A DNA stretch of 54,362 bases from an uncultured Bacteroidia bacterium (GCA_902781705.1 CACZKE010000018.1:1-54362); one strand, 5' to 3'. Positions 7,856 to 17,133 are shown, numbered from the stretch's first letter. Numbers and translations are program-made. The notes: a model not told the origin generated them from the sequence alone.

Positions 7856-7932
7856 TCCGACCCAAAAAACAAAATGACGCAAATTGTGTATTCAAATACG
7901 CAAATATTCGTTTAATAGCCGAAATATGTCCA

Positions 7933-7940
7933 TAATTTTG
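7933..7940 (+). promoter_or_regulatory. -7 element for the ROK/PUL operon
   Basis: TAATTTTG matches TAnnTTTG and lies about 87 bases before the ROK kinase start, leaving an AT-rich leader of roughly 80 bases. I see no clear -33 box. As gaps downstream are short and no other promoter is obvious before 33819, this may drive the whole operon to 33762. Confidence 0.4.
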
Positions 7941-8026
7941 CAAAAGACAAAAAGATTTCTTGTTCGTTTTTAAAGGAATTTAAAATAATAACACGACAAC
8001 CTTATTTATAAAACTACAATAACCCC

Positions 8027-8854
8027 ATGACACTTGGCATTGACATCGGCGGCACCAATATCTCGCTCGGCCTCGTTCGGGACGGGAAGATCGAACAGGG
8101 TTTTTCGGTCCCTTCCTTTGCGAAAGGGGCGACATTGGAGGAGACGCTGGACTATCTGTCGGCGCAGATCCGCAAGATCCACCGCCCGGAGGTGGAGCGG
8201 ATCGGCATCGGCGTCCCGACCGTCGTGGACATCCATCGCGGCATCGTCTACGACGCGCTGAACATCCCCTCCTGGAAAGAGGTCCATCTCAAGGAATACC
8301 TGGAAAAGGAATTCGGCGTCCCGGTGGATATCAACAATGACGCGAACTGCTTCGCGATGGGTGTGTACGGCTCTTATCCCGCAGAAGACAAGCCGGAGGT
8401 GCTGGTCGTCATCACCCTGGGGACCGGCGTGGGTCTCGGAATCGTCCACGAAGGAAAGCTCTTCTGCGGGGCCAACTGCGGCGCCGGCGAACTGTGCGCC
8501 CTGCCCTACGGCGGCTCCATCATCGAGGACTTCACCAGCAAGAAATTCATTACCGACAACGGCTGGGACAGCATGGATGCGGCGAAGGCCGCCCGGGAGG
8601 GGAACCCGGAGGCCTTGAAGATGTTCGAAGCCTTCGGCTGCCACCTCGGCGCCCTGCTCCACACGGTGATGCTCGCCTACGACCCCGACCGGATCGCCCT
8701 CGCCGGCGGCATCGCCAACAACGAACCCTTCTTCCGTGCCTCCATGGAAAAGTACCTCCGGGACCATTTCCCGTATGGAAAGGCGCTGGAACGCCTCCGG
8801 ATAGACATTTGTACGGATGACGACCTGCCGGTGATCGGTGCGTCGATGATATAG
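8027..8854 (+). CDS. ROK-family sugar kinase
   Basis: 275 residues. The start ATG directly begins the ATP-binding phosphate motif (LGIDIGGTN). The catalytic aspartate is in NNDANC (Asp105), and ITLGTGVGLGIV is the second phosphate-binding loop. It should phosphorylate a hexose or amino sugar in the cytoplasm. In this neighbourhood GlcNAc or glucosamine is the best guess. Oddly, the canonical ROK zinc motif (CxCGxxGCxE) is absent: the region reads GANCGAGELCALPYGG, with a later Glu in IIEDFTS. This is a compact form of the family. It is divergent from GH20/XylR-like and upstream of the GH2 gene, separated by a palindromic repeat. Confidence 0.85.
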   Translation: MTLGIDIGGTNISLGLVRDGKIEQGFSVPSFAKGATLEETLDYLSAQIRKIHRPEVERIGIGVPTVVDIHRGIVYDALNIPSWKEVHLKEYLEKEFGVPVDINNDANCFAMGVYGSYPAEDKPEVLVVITLGTGVGLGIVHEGKLFCGANCGAGELCALPYGGSIIEDFTSKKFITDNGWDSMDAAKAAREGNPEALKMFEAFGCHLGALLHTVMLAYDPDRIALAGGIANNEPFFRASMEKYLRDHFPYGKALERLRIDICTDDDLPVIGASMI

Positions 8855-8952
8855 ATTTTTCGACTCCGCCCTTCGGGCTCCGCTCAAAATGACAAAGGGA
8901 ATCACCTCGTCATTTCGACCGAGCGAAGCGAGTGGAGAAATCTTTTTAAAAA
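8855..8952. repeat. Intergenic palindromic repeat, copy 2
   Basis: GATTTTTCGACTCCGCCCTTCGGG begins one arm and AGCGAAGCGAGTGGAGAAATC closes the other, so the element is a large imperfect palindrome with the CAAAATGACA / CGTCATTTCG core in the middle. It shares these words with the copies at 2322 and 44669. It fills most of the gap between the ROK and GH2 genes and may stabilise or attenuate the transcript. Confidence 0.6.
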
Positions 8953-8961
8953 GAAAGTGAG

Positions 8962-11454
8962 ATGAACAGAGTTTTAGTTTACATGATGGCCATGGCAGCG
9001 ACGATGGCATGTACGAAGGTGACGCCGGCCGCCGGCGACCGGACGGAACTCTCCGCGGGCTGGACCCTGTCCCGCGAGGGGGCGGCGGAGCAGTATGCCG
9101 CCACCGTTCCGTCCACCGTGGCGGGGACCCTGTATGAGTCCGGTTTCTGGGGCAAGGACCTCCTGGAAGGGAGGAATTACGCGCAGGCGGACAAGGCCGT
9201 CTTCGACGACGTCTGGACCTACCGGACCACCTTCGCCGGCAAGCCCGCCAAGGGGCAGCACGCGGAACTTGTGTTCGACGGCCTGGACTACTATGCCGAC
9301 ATTTTCCTGAACGGGAAACAGATCGCCTCCTCCGATACCACGGCCGGCGTGTTCATCCGCCGCGCCTATGACGTGACCGGGATTTTGAAGACGAATAACA
9401 AACTGGAAGTCAAGATCCGCCGGGCGCAGAAGGGGGACCTGAACATCGGCTTCGTGGACTGGAACCCGCGTCCGCTGGACGAGAGTATGGGCATTGTCCG
9501 TCCCGTCACCCTGCATACGACGGGAGCCGTGTCCATCGAGGATGTCTATGTCATCCCGGACCTGGATACGGAAACCTTCCAGACCGCGGACCTGAAAGTC
9601 CGTATCAGGCTCCGGAACTTGGAGAACCGGCCCGTGGAGGCGACCTTGGGCCTGGAGATCGAGGGTGGAAACGCTTCCGTCCCGGTGGCCCTCGCCCCCG
9701 GCGAGACGAAGGACGTCACCCTGACGCCGGCCGAGGCTGCCCTCCTGCATATCGACAAGCCCCGGGTCTGGTGGACCTGGGACCTGGGCCTTCCCGAACT
9801 GTATAACCTGGCCGTGAAGGTGGAGGAGAAGGGCGCCGTCTCCGACTGCAGGGACGCGACCTTCGGCATCCGCAAGATCGAGAGCCGCCTGACAGAAGAC
9901 GGCTACCGGCAGTTCACCCTGAACGGGAAGGACATCCTGCTGAAGGGGGCCGGCTGGACCGACGACATCTTCCTCCGCGACACCCCCGAGAGCATTGCCC
10001 GACAGGTGGAATACGTGAAGGACATGAACATGAACCTCATCCGCTTCGAGAACATCTGGGGCAAGGACGATACGGTCTATGACCTGTGCGACGCCAAGGG
10101 CGTGCTGGCCCTCGTGGGCTTCAGCTGCCAGTGGGAGTGGGAGGACTACTGCGGCCTTCCCGAAGTAAGGGGCTACGGCTGCATCAACGGTGAGGAGGTT
10201 GAGGACCTCGCGGTGAAATACTTCCGCGACCAGGTCGTGCGCCTGCACAACCATCCTTCCGTAATCGCCTGGCTCACCGGAAGCGACCGGATTCCGAATC
10301 CGGGCCTGGAGAAGCGCTACCTGGAAATCTTTGAGAAAGAAGAGTACCGCTCCTATGTGTGCTCCGCCAAGAACCAGAAGAGCCTTGCCGGCCTGTCCGG
10401 CACCAAGATGGAAGGCCCTTACGAGTATGTGGGTCCGGACTATTGGTACAAGGACACCCAGGCGGGCGGCGCCTTCGGCTGGAATACGGAAACCGGCATC
10501 GGCGCGAACCTGCCGCAACTGGAGTCCCTGAAGAAAATGATCCCGGCGGAGGCCCTGTGGCCGCTTTCCGACGCCTGGGACTACCACTGCACGGCCTCTT
10601 CCTCCGCGATGAATACGACGAAGGTGCTGCAGGAGACGGTGAACGCCCTCTACGGCGGCTTCGATTCCCTGGAGGACTTCGTCCGGAAGGCCCATGCCGT
10701 GGACTACGACGGCACCCGCGGGATGTTCGAGGCGTTCCGGGTGCGTGTCCCGAAGACGACCGGCATCGTCCAGTGGATGCTGAACTCCGCCTGGCCGTCC
10801 CTGTATTGGCAACAGTATGACTGGTATGGAGTTCCGACGGCCGGCTACTACGGCACGAAGAAGGCCTGCGAGCCCCGTCAGCTGATCTTCGATTACGCGA
10901 CGCGGAAGGTCTGTGCCGTGAATGAAAGCACGGAGGCGCAGCCGCTCAAGGCCACGGTGAAGGTGTATGACGCCGCCTCGAAGCTTATTGGGGAGCAGAC
11001 CCGGGAAGTGACGGTGGGTTACCGCGAGGTGGTTCCGGTCTTCGACCTGAAGAAATACGACGGCAAGCCGCATTTCGTGGCCCTGACCCTGACGGGAACG
11101 GATGGAAAGGCCGTCGCCGACAACTTCTACTGCCTGGGTGCGAAGGACAACACCTACGCCTGGGACCAGGCGAACTGGTACGTCACGCCGATATCCCAGT
11201 GGACCGACCTCCGCTTCGTTTTCGACCGGCCGGCGGCCGACGTGGAAATGACGGTGGAGGGCGACAAGGTCACCCTCACGAACAAGTCGCAGGTGATCGT
11301 CCCGATGAACATCCTCAAGGCCAGGGATGCCGACGGCAACCTCGTCGTCCCGGCCTTCTGGTCCGACAACTTCTTCCCGCTGCTCCCCGGAGAGAGCAAG
11401 ACCGTCACCTGCCGGGTGGAGAGCCTGGAGGGAATCCGTTTCGAACACGAATAA
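8962..11454 (+). CDS. GH2 exo-beta-D-glucosaminidase-like lipoprotein
   Basis: 830 residues with a lipoprotein signal (MMAMAATMAC, Cys17). Domains in order: jelly-roll sugar-binding domain (about 30-190, GLDYYADIFLNGKQI), immunoglobulin-like domain (195-300), TIM barrel (305-610), then C-terminal beta domains. Most GH2 enzymes have Asn-Glu at the acid/base position. Here it reads LTGSDRIPNP (Asp442), as in exo-beta-D-glucosaminidases of the CsxA type (GSDN). The nucleophile is probably Glu510 in WNTETGIG. I predict release of glucosamine, or possibly mannose, from the non-reducing end of chito-oligosaccharides or N-glycan fragments. The next gene begins 14 bases downstream. A beta-mannosidase-type specificity cannot be excluded. 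Confidence 0.82.
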   Translation: MNRVLVYMMAMAATMACTKVTPAAGDRTELSAGWTLSREGAAEQYAATVPSTVAGTLYESGFWGKDLLEGRNYAQADKAVFDDVWTYRTTFAGKPAKGQHAELVFDGLDYYADIFLNGKQIASSDTTAGVFIRRAYDVTGILKTNNKLEVKIRRAQKGDLNIGFVDWNPRPLDESMGIVRPVTLHTTGAVSIEDVYVIPDLDTETFQTADLKVRIRLRNLENRPVEATLGLEIEGGNASVPVALAPGETKDVTLTPAEAALLHIDKPRVWWTWDLGLPELYNLAVKVEEKGAVSDCRDATFGIRKIESRLTEDGYRQFTLNGKDILLKGAGWTDDIFLRDTPESIARQVEYVKDMNMNLIRFENIWGKDDTVYDLCDAKGVLALVGFSCQWEWEDYCGLPEVRGYGCINGEEVEDLAVKYFRDQVVRLHNHPSVIAWLTGSDRIPNPGLEKRYLEIFEKEEYRSYVCSAKNQKSLAGLSGTKMEGPYEYVGPDYWYKDTQAGGAFGWNTETGIGANLPQLESLKKMIPAEALWPLSDAWDYHCTASSSAMNTTKVLQETVNALYGGFDSLEDFVRKAHAVDYDGTRGMFEAFRVRVPKTTGIVQWMLNSAWPSLYWQQYDWYGVPTAGYYGTKKACEPRQLIFDYATRKVCAVNESTEAQPLKATVKVYDAASKLIGEQTREVTVGYREVVPVFDLKKYDGKPHFVALTLTGTDGKAVADNFYCLGAKDNTYAWDQANWYVTPISQWTDLRFVFDRPAADVEMTVEGDKVTLTNKSQVIVPMNILKARDADGNLVVPAFWSDNFFPLLPGESKTVTCRVESLEGIRFEHE

Positions 11455-11468
11455 CACACACTTTTCCT

Positions 11469-12632
11469 ATGAAAACACATATTGTTGGTTTGTTTTGGTT
11501 GGTACTCGGCTGGTCCGTCTCCGCGGGAGCGCAGACGGACCCCGGCCGGGACCTGTCCAAGTACGCGGACGACAAGTTCCGCGACGATGACAAGTACTCC
11601 GTCGCCGTCCCTTACGAGACCGTGACGGTGAAGCAGCCCAAGTCCAAGAGGATCAAGAACATCATCGTGATGATCGGCGACGGGATGGGTCTGGAACAGA
11701 TCAGCGTGGGCTGGACCCTCAACGGGGGACACTTGAACCTCGACAATTTCCCGGTGGCGGGCTACTCCCGGACCTATTGCACGGACAAACTCATCACCGA
11801 TTCCTGCGCCGGCGGGACCGCCATCTCCTCCGGCGCCAAGACCAAATACGGTTACATCGGCCAGGATCCGGAGGGGAAACCCTTCAGGACCCTCTTGCAC
11901 CGGGCGCAGGAGAAAGGAATGCGCACGGGCCTGGCCGTGACCTGCCGCATCAACGACGCCACCCCGGCGGACTTCGTGAACCACGCGCCCGACCGCCACA
12001 TGGAGGCGGAACTCGCCGCCCAGTACGTGGACAGCGGCGTGGACTTCATCACCGGGGGCGGCCGCCAGTTCTGGGACCAGCGCGAGGACGGCCGGAACCT
12101 CATCGAAGAGATGAAGGCGAAGGGCTATACCTTCGTGGACACGCAGGAAGACCTGATGAAGGTGGAGAAAGGACCCCTGGTGGGCCTCTTCGGCCCGCTG
12201 GACCTGGATCCGGTGCTGGACCGCGGTCCCGTGCTCCCGAACTGCACGGAGAAGGCCCTGGAACTGCTGGACAACAAGAAGGGCTTCTTCCTGATGATCG
12301 AGGGTTCCCAGATCGACGACTGGGCGCATCGCAACAAGGTGGGGCACATGGCCGAGGAGCTCTTCGACTTTGACAAGTGCATCGGCAAGGTGCTCGAGTT
12401 TGCGGAGAAGGACGGCCACACCCTCGTCATCGTGACGGCGGACCATGCCACCGGCGGACTCACCCTCGTGGGCGGCTCCCTGGAGGACCGCAGCGTGAAG
12501 GTCCACTTCTCCACGAAGGGACACAACGGCATCATCGTGCCGGTCTTTGCCTATGGCCCGCATGCCGAGGATTTCGTGGGCGTGTACGAGAATGCGGAAC
12601 TCTCTCAAAAGATTTTTAAACTACTGAAATAG
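11469..12632 (+). CDS. Secreted alkaline phosphatase (PhoA family)
   Basis: 387 residues with a Sec signal peptide (MKTHIVGLFWLVLGWSVSAGAQ). Metal and active-site motifs are visible: MIGDGMG (first Asp), TDSCAGGTA with nucleophile Ser112, EGSQIDDWAH, TADHATGG and a final His in GHNG. It hydrolyses phosphomonoesters in the periplasm. The start at 11469 is chosen because it begins the signal peptide. A frame extending further upstream overlaps the GH2 gene. It sits between GH2 and GH18 with gaps of 14 and 8 bases, so it is part of the glycan operon. This suggests phosphate removal from a glycan or sugar phosphate as well as, or instead of, general phosphate scavenging. Confidence 0.9.
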   Translation: MKTHIVGLFWLVLGWSVSAGAQTDPGRDLSKYADDKFRDDDKYSVAVPYETVTVKQPKSKRIKNIIVMIGDGMGLEQISVGWTLNGGHLNLDNFPVAGYSRTYCTDKLITDSCAGGTAISSGAKTKYGYIGQDPEGKPFRTLLHRAQEKGMRTGLAVTCRINDATPADFVNHAPDRHMEAELAAQYVDSGVDFITGGGRQFWDQREDGRNLIEEMKAKGYTFVDTQEDLMKVEKGPLVGLFGPLDLDPVLDRGPVLPNCTEKALELLDNKKGFFLMIEGSQIDDWAHRNKVGHMAEELFDFDKCIGKVLEFAEKDGHTLVIVTADHATGGLTLVGGSLEDRSVKVHFSTKGHNGIIVPVFAYGPHAEDFVGVYENAELSQKIFKLLK

Positions 12633-12640
12633 AATAGGAT

Positions 12641-13900
12641 ATGGAACGACTGGCACACATGGCTGCCGCGTTGTTCCTCTTGCTTTTCCTGAGCACCGCC
12701 TGCTCCAAACCGGAGTCGGGGTTTGTGATTCCAGTTCCTGTTCCGGGCGGTTCGTCCGGCTCGGGCAACGGTTCCGGGAGCGGCGGAGGCAATGGAGGTA
12801 ACGGTGGAAACGGCGGCAGCGGCGGTGGGCAGGAAACGCCCCCGTCCACCCTGTGCTCGGACATCGGCCAGACACCGGTTGTCCTGGCCTATTTCACCGA
12901 GTACACCGAAACCCTTCCGGAAGTGACGCTCCTGACCCATATCAACTATGCCCACGGGCGCTTTGCCAATCCCAAGACGGGTGACGGCGGCATCGTCATC
13001 ACCGAATCCAAGAAGGCGCCCATCTCGAGTGTCGTGGCCCTGAAGAGCAAGAACCCCAAACTGAAAGTGATGCTCATGATCGGCGGCTGGGGCGGCCATG
13101 CCGACGGTTTCTCCGAAATGGCGAAGTCCGATGCCAAGCGCACGGCCTTCTGCCAGAGCGTCAAGTCGCTGCTGGACAAGCATAAACTGGACGGCGTGGA
13201 CATCGACTGGGAGTATCCCACCGTGTCGGCGGACAACGAGACCGGGTGCGACCCGATGGATACGCAGAACTTCAACCTGGTGCTCCAGGAACTCCGGGAG
13301 ACCCTCGGGACCTCGAAGATCATCTCCTTCGCCTCCTCCTCCAGCGGCAAGTACGTGGACTGGAAGACGGCCATCAAGTATATCGACTATGTCAATGTGA
13401 TGACCTATGACATGGGTGCGGCCCCGAACGGGCACAATTCGCCCCTGCACAAGTCCTCCCGGTTCACCCACCGCAGTTGGGACGAGGCGGTCGATGCCCA
13501 TGTGAAAGCCGGTGTCCCCAAGGACCGCCAGGTGATGGGCGTCCCCTTCTACGGGAAAGCGGAGAAGAATCCGGCTGAGGGCACGAAGATCTTCGAGTAC
13601 TCCGTGAAATATAACGAGATTCCGGATATCCTGAACAAAGGCCTTTACAAGGGAAAGCCCCTTGCCCGGGCGGTCAGGCGCCAGTGGGATCCGGTTGCGA
13701 TGGTCCCCTTCCTCGTGGACGAAACGGGAAAGAACGTCCTCTCCTATGACGATCCCGAATCCGTGGAGGCCAAGGGTACGTACGTGAAGGCGAACGGCCA
13801 CCTGGGCGCCATGTTCTGGGAATATCGCGGGGACACCGGCGACCATGCCCTGCTCAAGGCGCTCGTCAAGGGTGTCTATGGAAAGGAAACTGTTTTATAA
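12641..13900 (+). CDS. GH18 chitinase-like lipoprotein
   Basis: 419 residues. Lipoprotein signal (ALFLLLFLSTAC, Cys21), then a Gly/Ser/Asn-rich linker (about residues 35-65), then a GH18 barrel. The catalytic signature is DGVDIDWEYP with acid Glu191. Other family strands are visible: LKVMLMIGGWGG, NVMTYDMG, GVPFYGKA and GAMFWEYRGD. It should cleave beta-1,4 bonds next to GlcNAc in chitin or an N-glycan core, at the cell surface. The flexible linker would hold the enzyme away from the membrane. It follows the phosphatase by 8 bases and precedes the first SusC. Confidence 0.9.
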   Translation: MERLAHMAAALFLLLFLSTACSKPESGFVIPVPVPGGSSGSGNGSGSGGGNGGNGGNGGSGGGQETPPSTLCSDIGQTPVVLAYFTEYTETLPEVTLLTHINYAHGRFANPKTGDGGIVITESKKAPISSVVALKSKNPKLKVMLMIGGWGGHADGFSEMAKSDAKRTAFCQSVKSLLDKHKLDGVDIDWEYPTVSADNETGCDPMDTQNFNLVLQELRETLGTSKIISFASSSSGKYVDWKTAIKYIDYVNVMTYDMGAAPNGHNSPLHKSSRFTHRSWDEAVDAHVKAGVPKDRQVMGVPFYGKAEKNPAEGTKIFEYSVKYNEIPDILNKGLYKGKPLARAVRRQWDPVAMVPFLVDETGKNVLSYDDPESVEAKGTYVKANGHLGAMFWEYRGDTGDHALLKALVKGVYGKETVL

Positions 13901-13901
13901 T

Positions 13902-13924
13902 AAATACATTAATCAACTAACACC
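13902..13924 (+). promoter_or_regulatory. Conserved leader before SusC
   Basis: AAATACATTAATCAACTAACACC lies five bases before the SusC ATG. Nearly the same sequence precedes the SusC at 45515 (45489-45512), although the surrounding genes differ. A shared translation or mRNA-processing signal is my inference. Confidence 0.45.
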
Positions 13925-13929
13925 AACCC

Positions 13930-16900
13930 ATGAAACACAAAGTAGTCCATTTCGCAAGACTGGCTGCTGTCCTGTGCCTGCTGGGACTGTCGGGGGCCCT
14001 TGCCTCCGCGCAGAACCGGGGCATTACCGTGAAGGGTAATGTCGTGGACGGGGACGGCTTGCCGGTGATCGGTGCGGGCGTCACCCTGAAGGGAACGACC
14101 ACCGGTGTGGCTGCCGACGTGGACGGAAGCTTCACCCTGACCGTACCGGGTGAGGACGCCGTCCTCGAAGTGCAGGCCCTGGGCTATGTCACCCAGGAGG
14201 TGACGGTGGGGAAACAGCGCACGCTGACCGTGGTGCTCCGCGACGATACGCAGTCCATCGAGGCGACGGTCGTGGTGGCGTACGGTACGCAGACCAAGGC
14301 GACCGTCACCGGTGCGCTCACTTCCATCGACAACAAGGCCCTCGTCAAGGCCCCGGTTGCCGACGTCACGAACATCCTCGCCGGCCAGATGCCCGGCGTG
14401 ACCACCGTCCAGGAAACCGGACAGCCGGGTGAAGACTATGCCCGGATCTACATCCGAGGCGTGGGTTCCCTGTCCGACGCCAACGCCTCCCCGCTCATCC
14501 TCGTGGATGGCGTGGAAAGGCCGATGAACACGGTGGATCCGAATGAGATCGAGAGTCTCTCGATCCTCAAGGATGCGGCATCCACGGCCGTGTTCGGTGT
14601 CCGCGGCGCGAACGGCGTCGTCATCATCACCACCAAGCGCGGCGATGCGGGGAAACCCAAGATTTCCGTGAGTTCCATCACGGGTGCGCAGGTTCCGATG
14701 TCCTACATCACACAGTGCTCCAGTTACGATTTCGCCCGGTACTACAACGTGTACCAGTGGAATGACGGCAAGACCGACCCGGGCCTGTACTTCACGCCGG
14801 AGGCCATCGAGGCCTACCGCACGGGCAGCGACCCCATCATGTTCCCGAACACGCAGTGGCACGAGCTGATGTTCCGCAAGGCCTTCCTCCAGACCAAGAA
14901 CAACATCAACATCTCGGGCGGCTCGGACAAGGTCCGCTACTTCGTGTCGATGGGCTACATGTTCCAGAACGGCCTGCTGAAGCAGATCCCGGACGTCACC
15001 TACGACAACAACTACTCCTACAACCGGTACAACTACCGCGCGAACCTGGACTTCAAGCTCACCGAGACGACGGACATGAAGTTCAACATCAGCGGCGTGA
15101 TCGGCAACACCCGCGAACCGCTGGACAGCGACCGCGGCAACATCTGGATGCTCACCATGCTGTGGGCCCATCCGACGGCCTCGCCGGGCATCGTGAACGG
15201 CATGCCGGTGACGGTGGTCTCCTACGACGCCCTTCCGGACGGCCTTACGAAATGGAACGGCTGGGAGTACTACTACTGGTCCGGCTACCAGGCCAAGTAC
15301 AAGACCACCCTCGGGATGGACATGACCATCACCCAGCGGCTGGACTTCATCACCCAGGGCCTCAGCGCCTCGGTGAAAGGCAGTTACGACACGGATATGG
15401 CGCTCACCAAGAAGCGCACCGGTTCCGGCGGCTACCACCAGACCATCGAGTACGCCTCCTGGGCCGACGGCTCCGGCCTGAACATGTCCGACCCGGCCTT
15501 CGACCGCACCTACGTCCCGGTGATCAGCGGCAGCCAGCCCACGCTGAGCTACGGCGAATCCACGGATGACGACAAGAACTGGTACCTGGAAGCCCGCGTG
15601 GATTACAGCCGCAAGTTCGCCGGCAAGCATTCCGTGAGCGGACTGCTGCTCTACAACCAGTCCCGGGACTACTATCCGAAGAAGGACGGTAGTTCCATGG
15701 CTTACCAGTGGCTGCCCCGCGGCTATGTGGGCTGGGTGGCCCGCGCCACCTACGGCTATGCCGACAAGTATCTCGTGGATGTCTCCGCCGGTTACAACGG
15801 CTCCGAGAACTTCGCCCCGGGCAAGACCCGGTACGGCCTGTTCCCGTCGGCCTCCCTGGGCTGGGTGATCTCCGAAGAGAAATTCATGAAAAAGGCCCCC
15901 TGGGTGGACTTCCTGAAGGTTCGCGCTTCCATCGGAAAGGTCGGTAACGACTTGAGCAACACCGTCCGTTTCATGTATATGGACGGTGTCTGGAACGATG
16001 CCGGCGTCTATTATTTCGGTACCGGCAAGAGCGACGGCGTGCCGCGCTACGAACTGGGTACCCCGGGCAACAAGGGTGTGACCTGGGAAACGGCCCTCAA
16101 GGCCAACGTGGGCCTGGATTTCGACCTGTTCAACTACCGCCTGCACTTCTCCGGCGATATCTTCCAGGAGCACCGCACGGGCATCCTCATCGCCCCGCGC
16201 TCGTTGCCCTCGATCATCGCGACCTCCCTCCCGAACATGAACCTCGGCGAGGTGGACAACCGGGGCTATGAACTGGAACTCGGCTGGAAGGACCATGTCG
16301 GCAATTTCACCTATGACCTTTCCGGCAACGTCACCTTCGCCCGCAATACGATCGTGTTCGAGGACGAGGTGGAACCCGAATTCGAGTACCAGCGGGAGAC
16401 CGGCGGTCCCACCGGCCGGTACATGCTGTACCAGTTCGAGCGCCTGTACCAGAAGAGCGACTTCTATACCGATGCCGACGGGAACATGCGCCTGAATCCG
16501 GACCTCCCGCAGCCCTCCAACGCCGTGTATCCCGGCGACTGCATGTACAAGGACCTCAGCGGCGACGGCATCATCGACGGCCGTGACCGCATGTACGACG
16601 GCTATCCGAACCGTCCGGAATACCTGTTCGGTTCCAACTGGAAGTTCGGTTACAAGGGCTTCAACCTCTCCCTCAACTGGATCGCCGCGACGAACGTAAG
16701 CCGTGTCTGGAATGCCGACTACCGGATCCCCTTCACGAACTCCGGACACCGCGGCCTCCTGAAGATCTTCGCGGAGAACTCCTGGATCGACAACGACAAT
16801 CCCTGGGCGCCGGGCCGCGAGGACGGTACCCTGCCGCGCTTCACGAAGACCAACTATCCGTGGAACTCCATGGACTCCACCCTCTGGACCGTGGACGCCT

Positions 16901-17121
16901 CCTACATCCGTCTCAAGAGCGCGAGCTTCGGCTACACCTTCACCCGCAACAGGTTCTTCGACAAGTTGGGGATCAGTTCCGTGGGCCTGATGTTCACGGG
17001 CTATAACCTCCTCACCTTCTCGCAGATGAAACTGCAGGACCCGGAGGCCAAGTCCAGCTCTTCCAGCGGCCAGTACCCGCTGGTGAAGACGTACAACATG
17101 GCACTGAGTATCAACTTCTAA
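13930..17121 (+). CDS. SusC-like TonB-dependent transporter 1
   Basis: 1063 residues, normal SusC length. Signal peptide to about residue 28 (GALASAQ), then a carboxypeptidase-regulatory-like beta domain (VKGNVVDGDGLPVIGAGVTL, 33-110). The plug domain follows (VVVAYGTQTKATVTGALTSI, LVDGVERPMNTVDPNEIESL, ILKDAASTAVFGVRGANGVV) and then the 22-strand barrel ending ALSINF. It imports glycan fragments across the outer membrane using TonB energy, with SusD 12 bases downstream as its lid. The pair lies downstream of GH18 and upstream of a second pair in one operon. The likely cargo is a GlcNAc-based oligosaccharide. Confidence 0.95.
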   Translation: MKHKVVHFARLAAVLCLLGLSGALASAQNRGITVKGNVVDGDGLPVIGAGVTLKGTTTGVAADVDGSFTLTVPGEDAVLEVQALGYVTQEVTVGKQRTLTVVLRDDTQSIEATVVVAYGTQTKATVTGALTSIDNKALVKAPVADVTNILAGQMPGVTTVQETGQPGEDYARIYIRGVGSLSDANASPLILVDGVERPMNTVDPNEIESLSILKDAASTAVFGVRGANGVVIITTKRGDAGKPKISVSSITGAQVPMSYITQCSSYDFARYYNVYQWNDGKTDPGLYFTPEAIEAYRTGSDPIMFPNTQWHELMFRKAFLQTKNNINISGGSDKVRYFVSMGYMFQNGLLKQIPDVTYDNNYSYNRYNYRANLDFKLTETTDMKFNISGVIGNTREPLDSDRGNIWMLTMLWAHPTASPGIVNGMPVTVVSYDALPDGLTKWNGWEYYYWSGYQAKYKTTLGMDMTITQRLDFITQGLSASVKGSYDTDMALTKKRTGSGGYHQTIEYASWADGSGLNMSDPAFDRTYVPVISGSQPTLSYGESTDDDKNWYLEARVDYSRKFAGKHSVSGLLLYNQSRDYYPKKDGSSMAYQWLPRGYVGWVARATYGYADKYLVDVSAGYNGSENFAPGKTRYGLFPSASLGWVISEEKFMKKAPWVDFLKVRASIGKVGNDLSNTVRFMYMDGVWNDAGVYYFGTGKSDGVPRYELGTPGNKGVTWETALKANVGLDFDLFNYRLHFSGDIFQEHRTGILIAPRSLPSIIATSLPNMNLGEVDNRGYELELGWKDHVGNFTYDLSGNVTFARNTIVFEDEVEPEFEYQRETGGPTGRYMLYQFERLYQKSDFYTDADGNMRLNPDLPQPSNAVYPGDCMYKDLSGDGIIDGRDRMYDGYPNRPEYLFGSNWKFGYKGFNLSLNWIAATNVSRVWNADYRIPFTNSGHRGLLKIFAENSWIDNDNPWAPGREDGTLPRFTKTNYPWNSMDSTLWTVDASYIRLKSASFGYTFTRNRFFDKLGISSVGLMFTGYNLLTFSQMKLQDPEAKSSSSSGQYPLVKTYNMALSINF

Positions 17122-17133
17122 AACGGGCGTATC

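Noticed and set aside
11199-11468. N-terminal extension of the alkaline phosphatase
   Set aside because: It overlaps the GH2 gene in another frame and would bury the signal peptide that begins at 11469.
12745-12835. GGC/GGT/AAC-rich tract as a non-coding repeat
   Set aside because: It is in frame within the GH18 lipoprotein and encodes a Gly/Asn/Ser linker between signal and catalytic domain.
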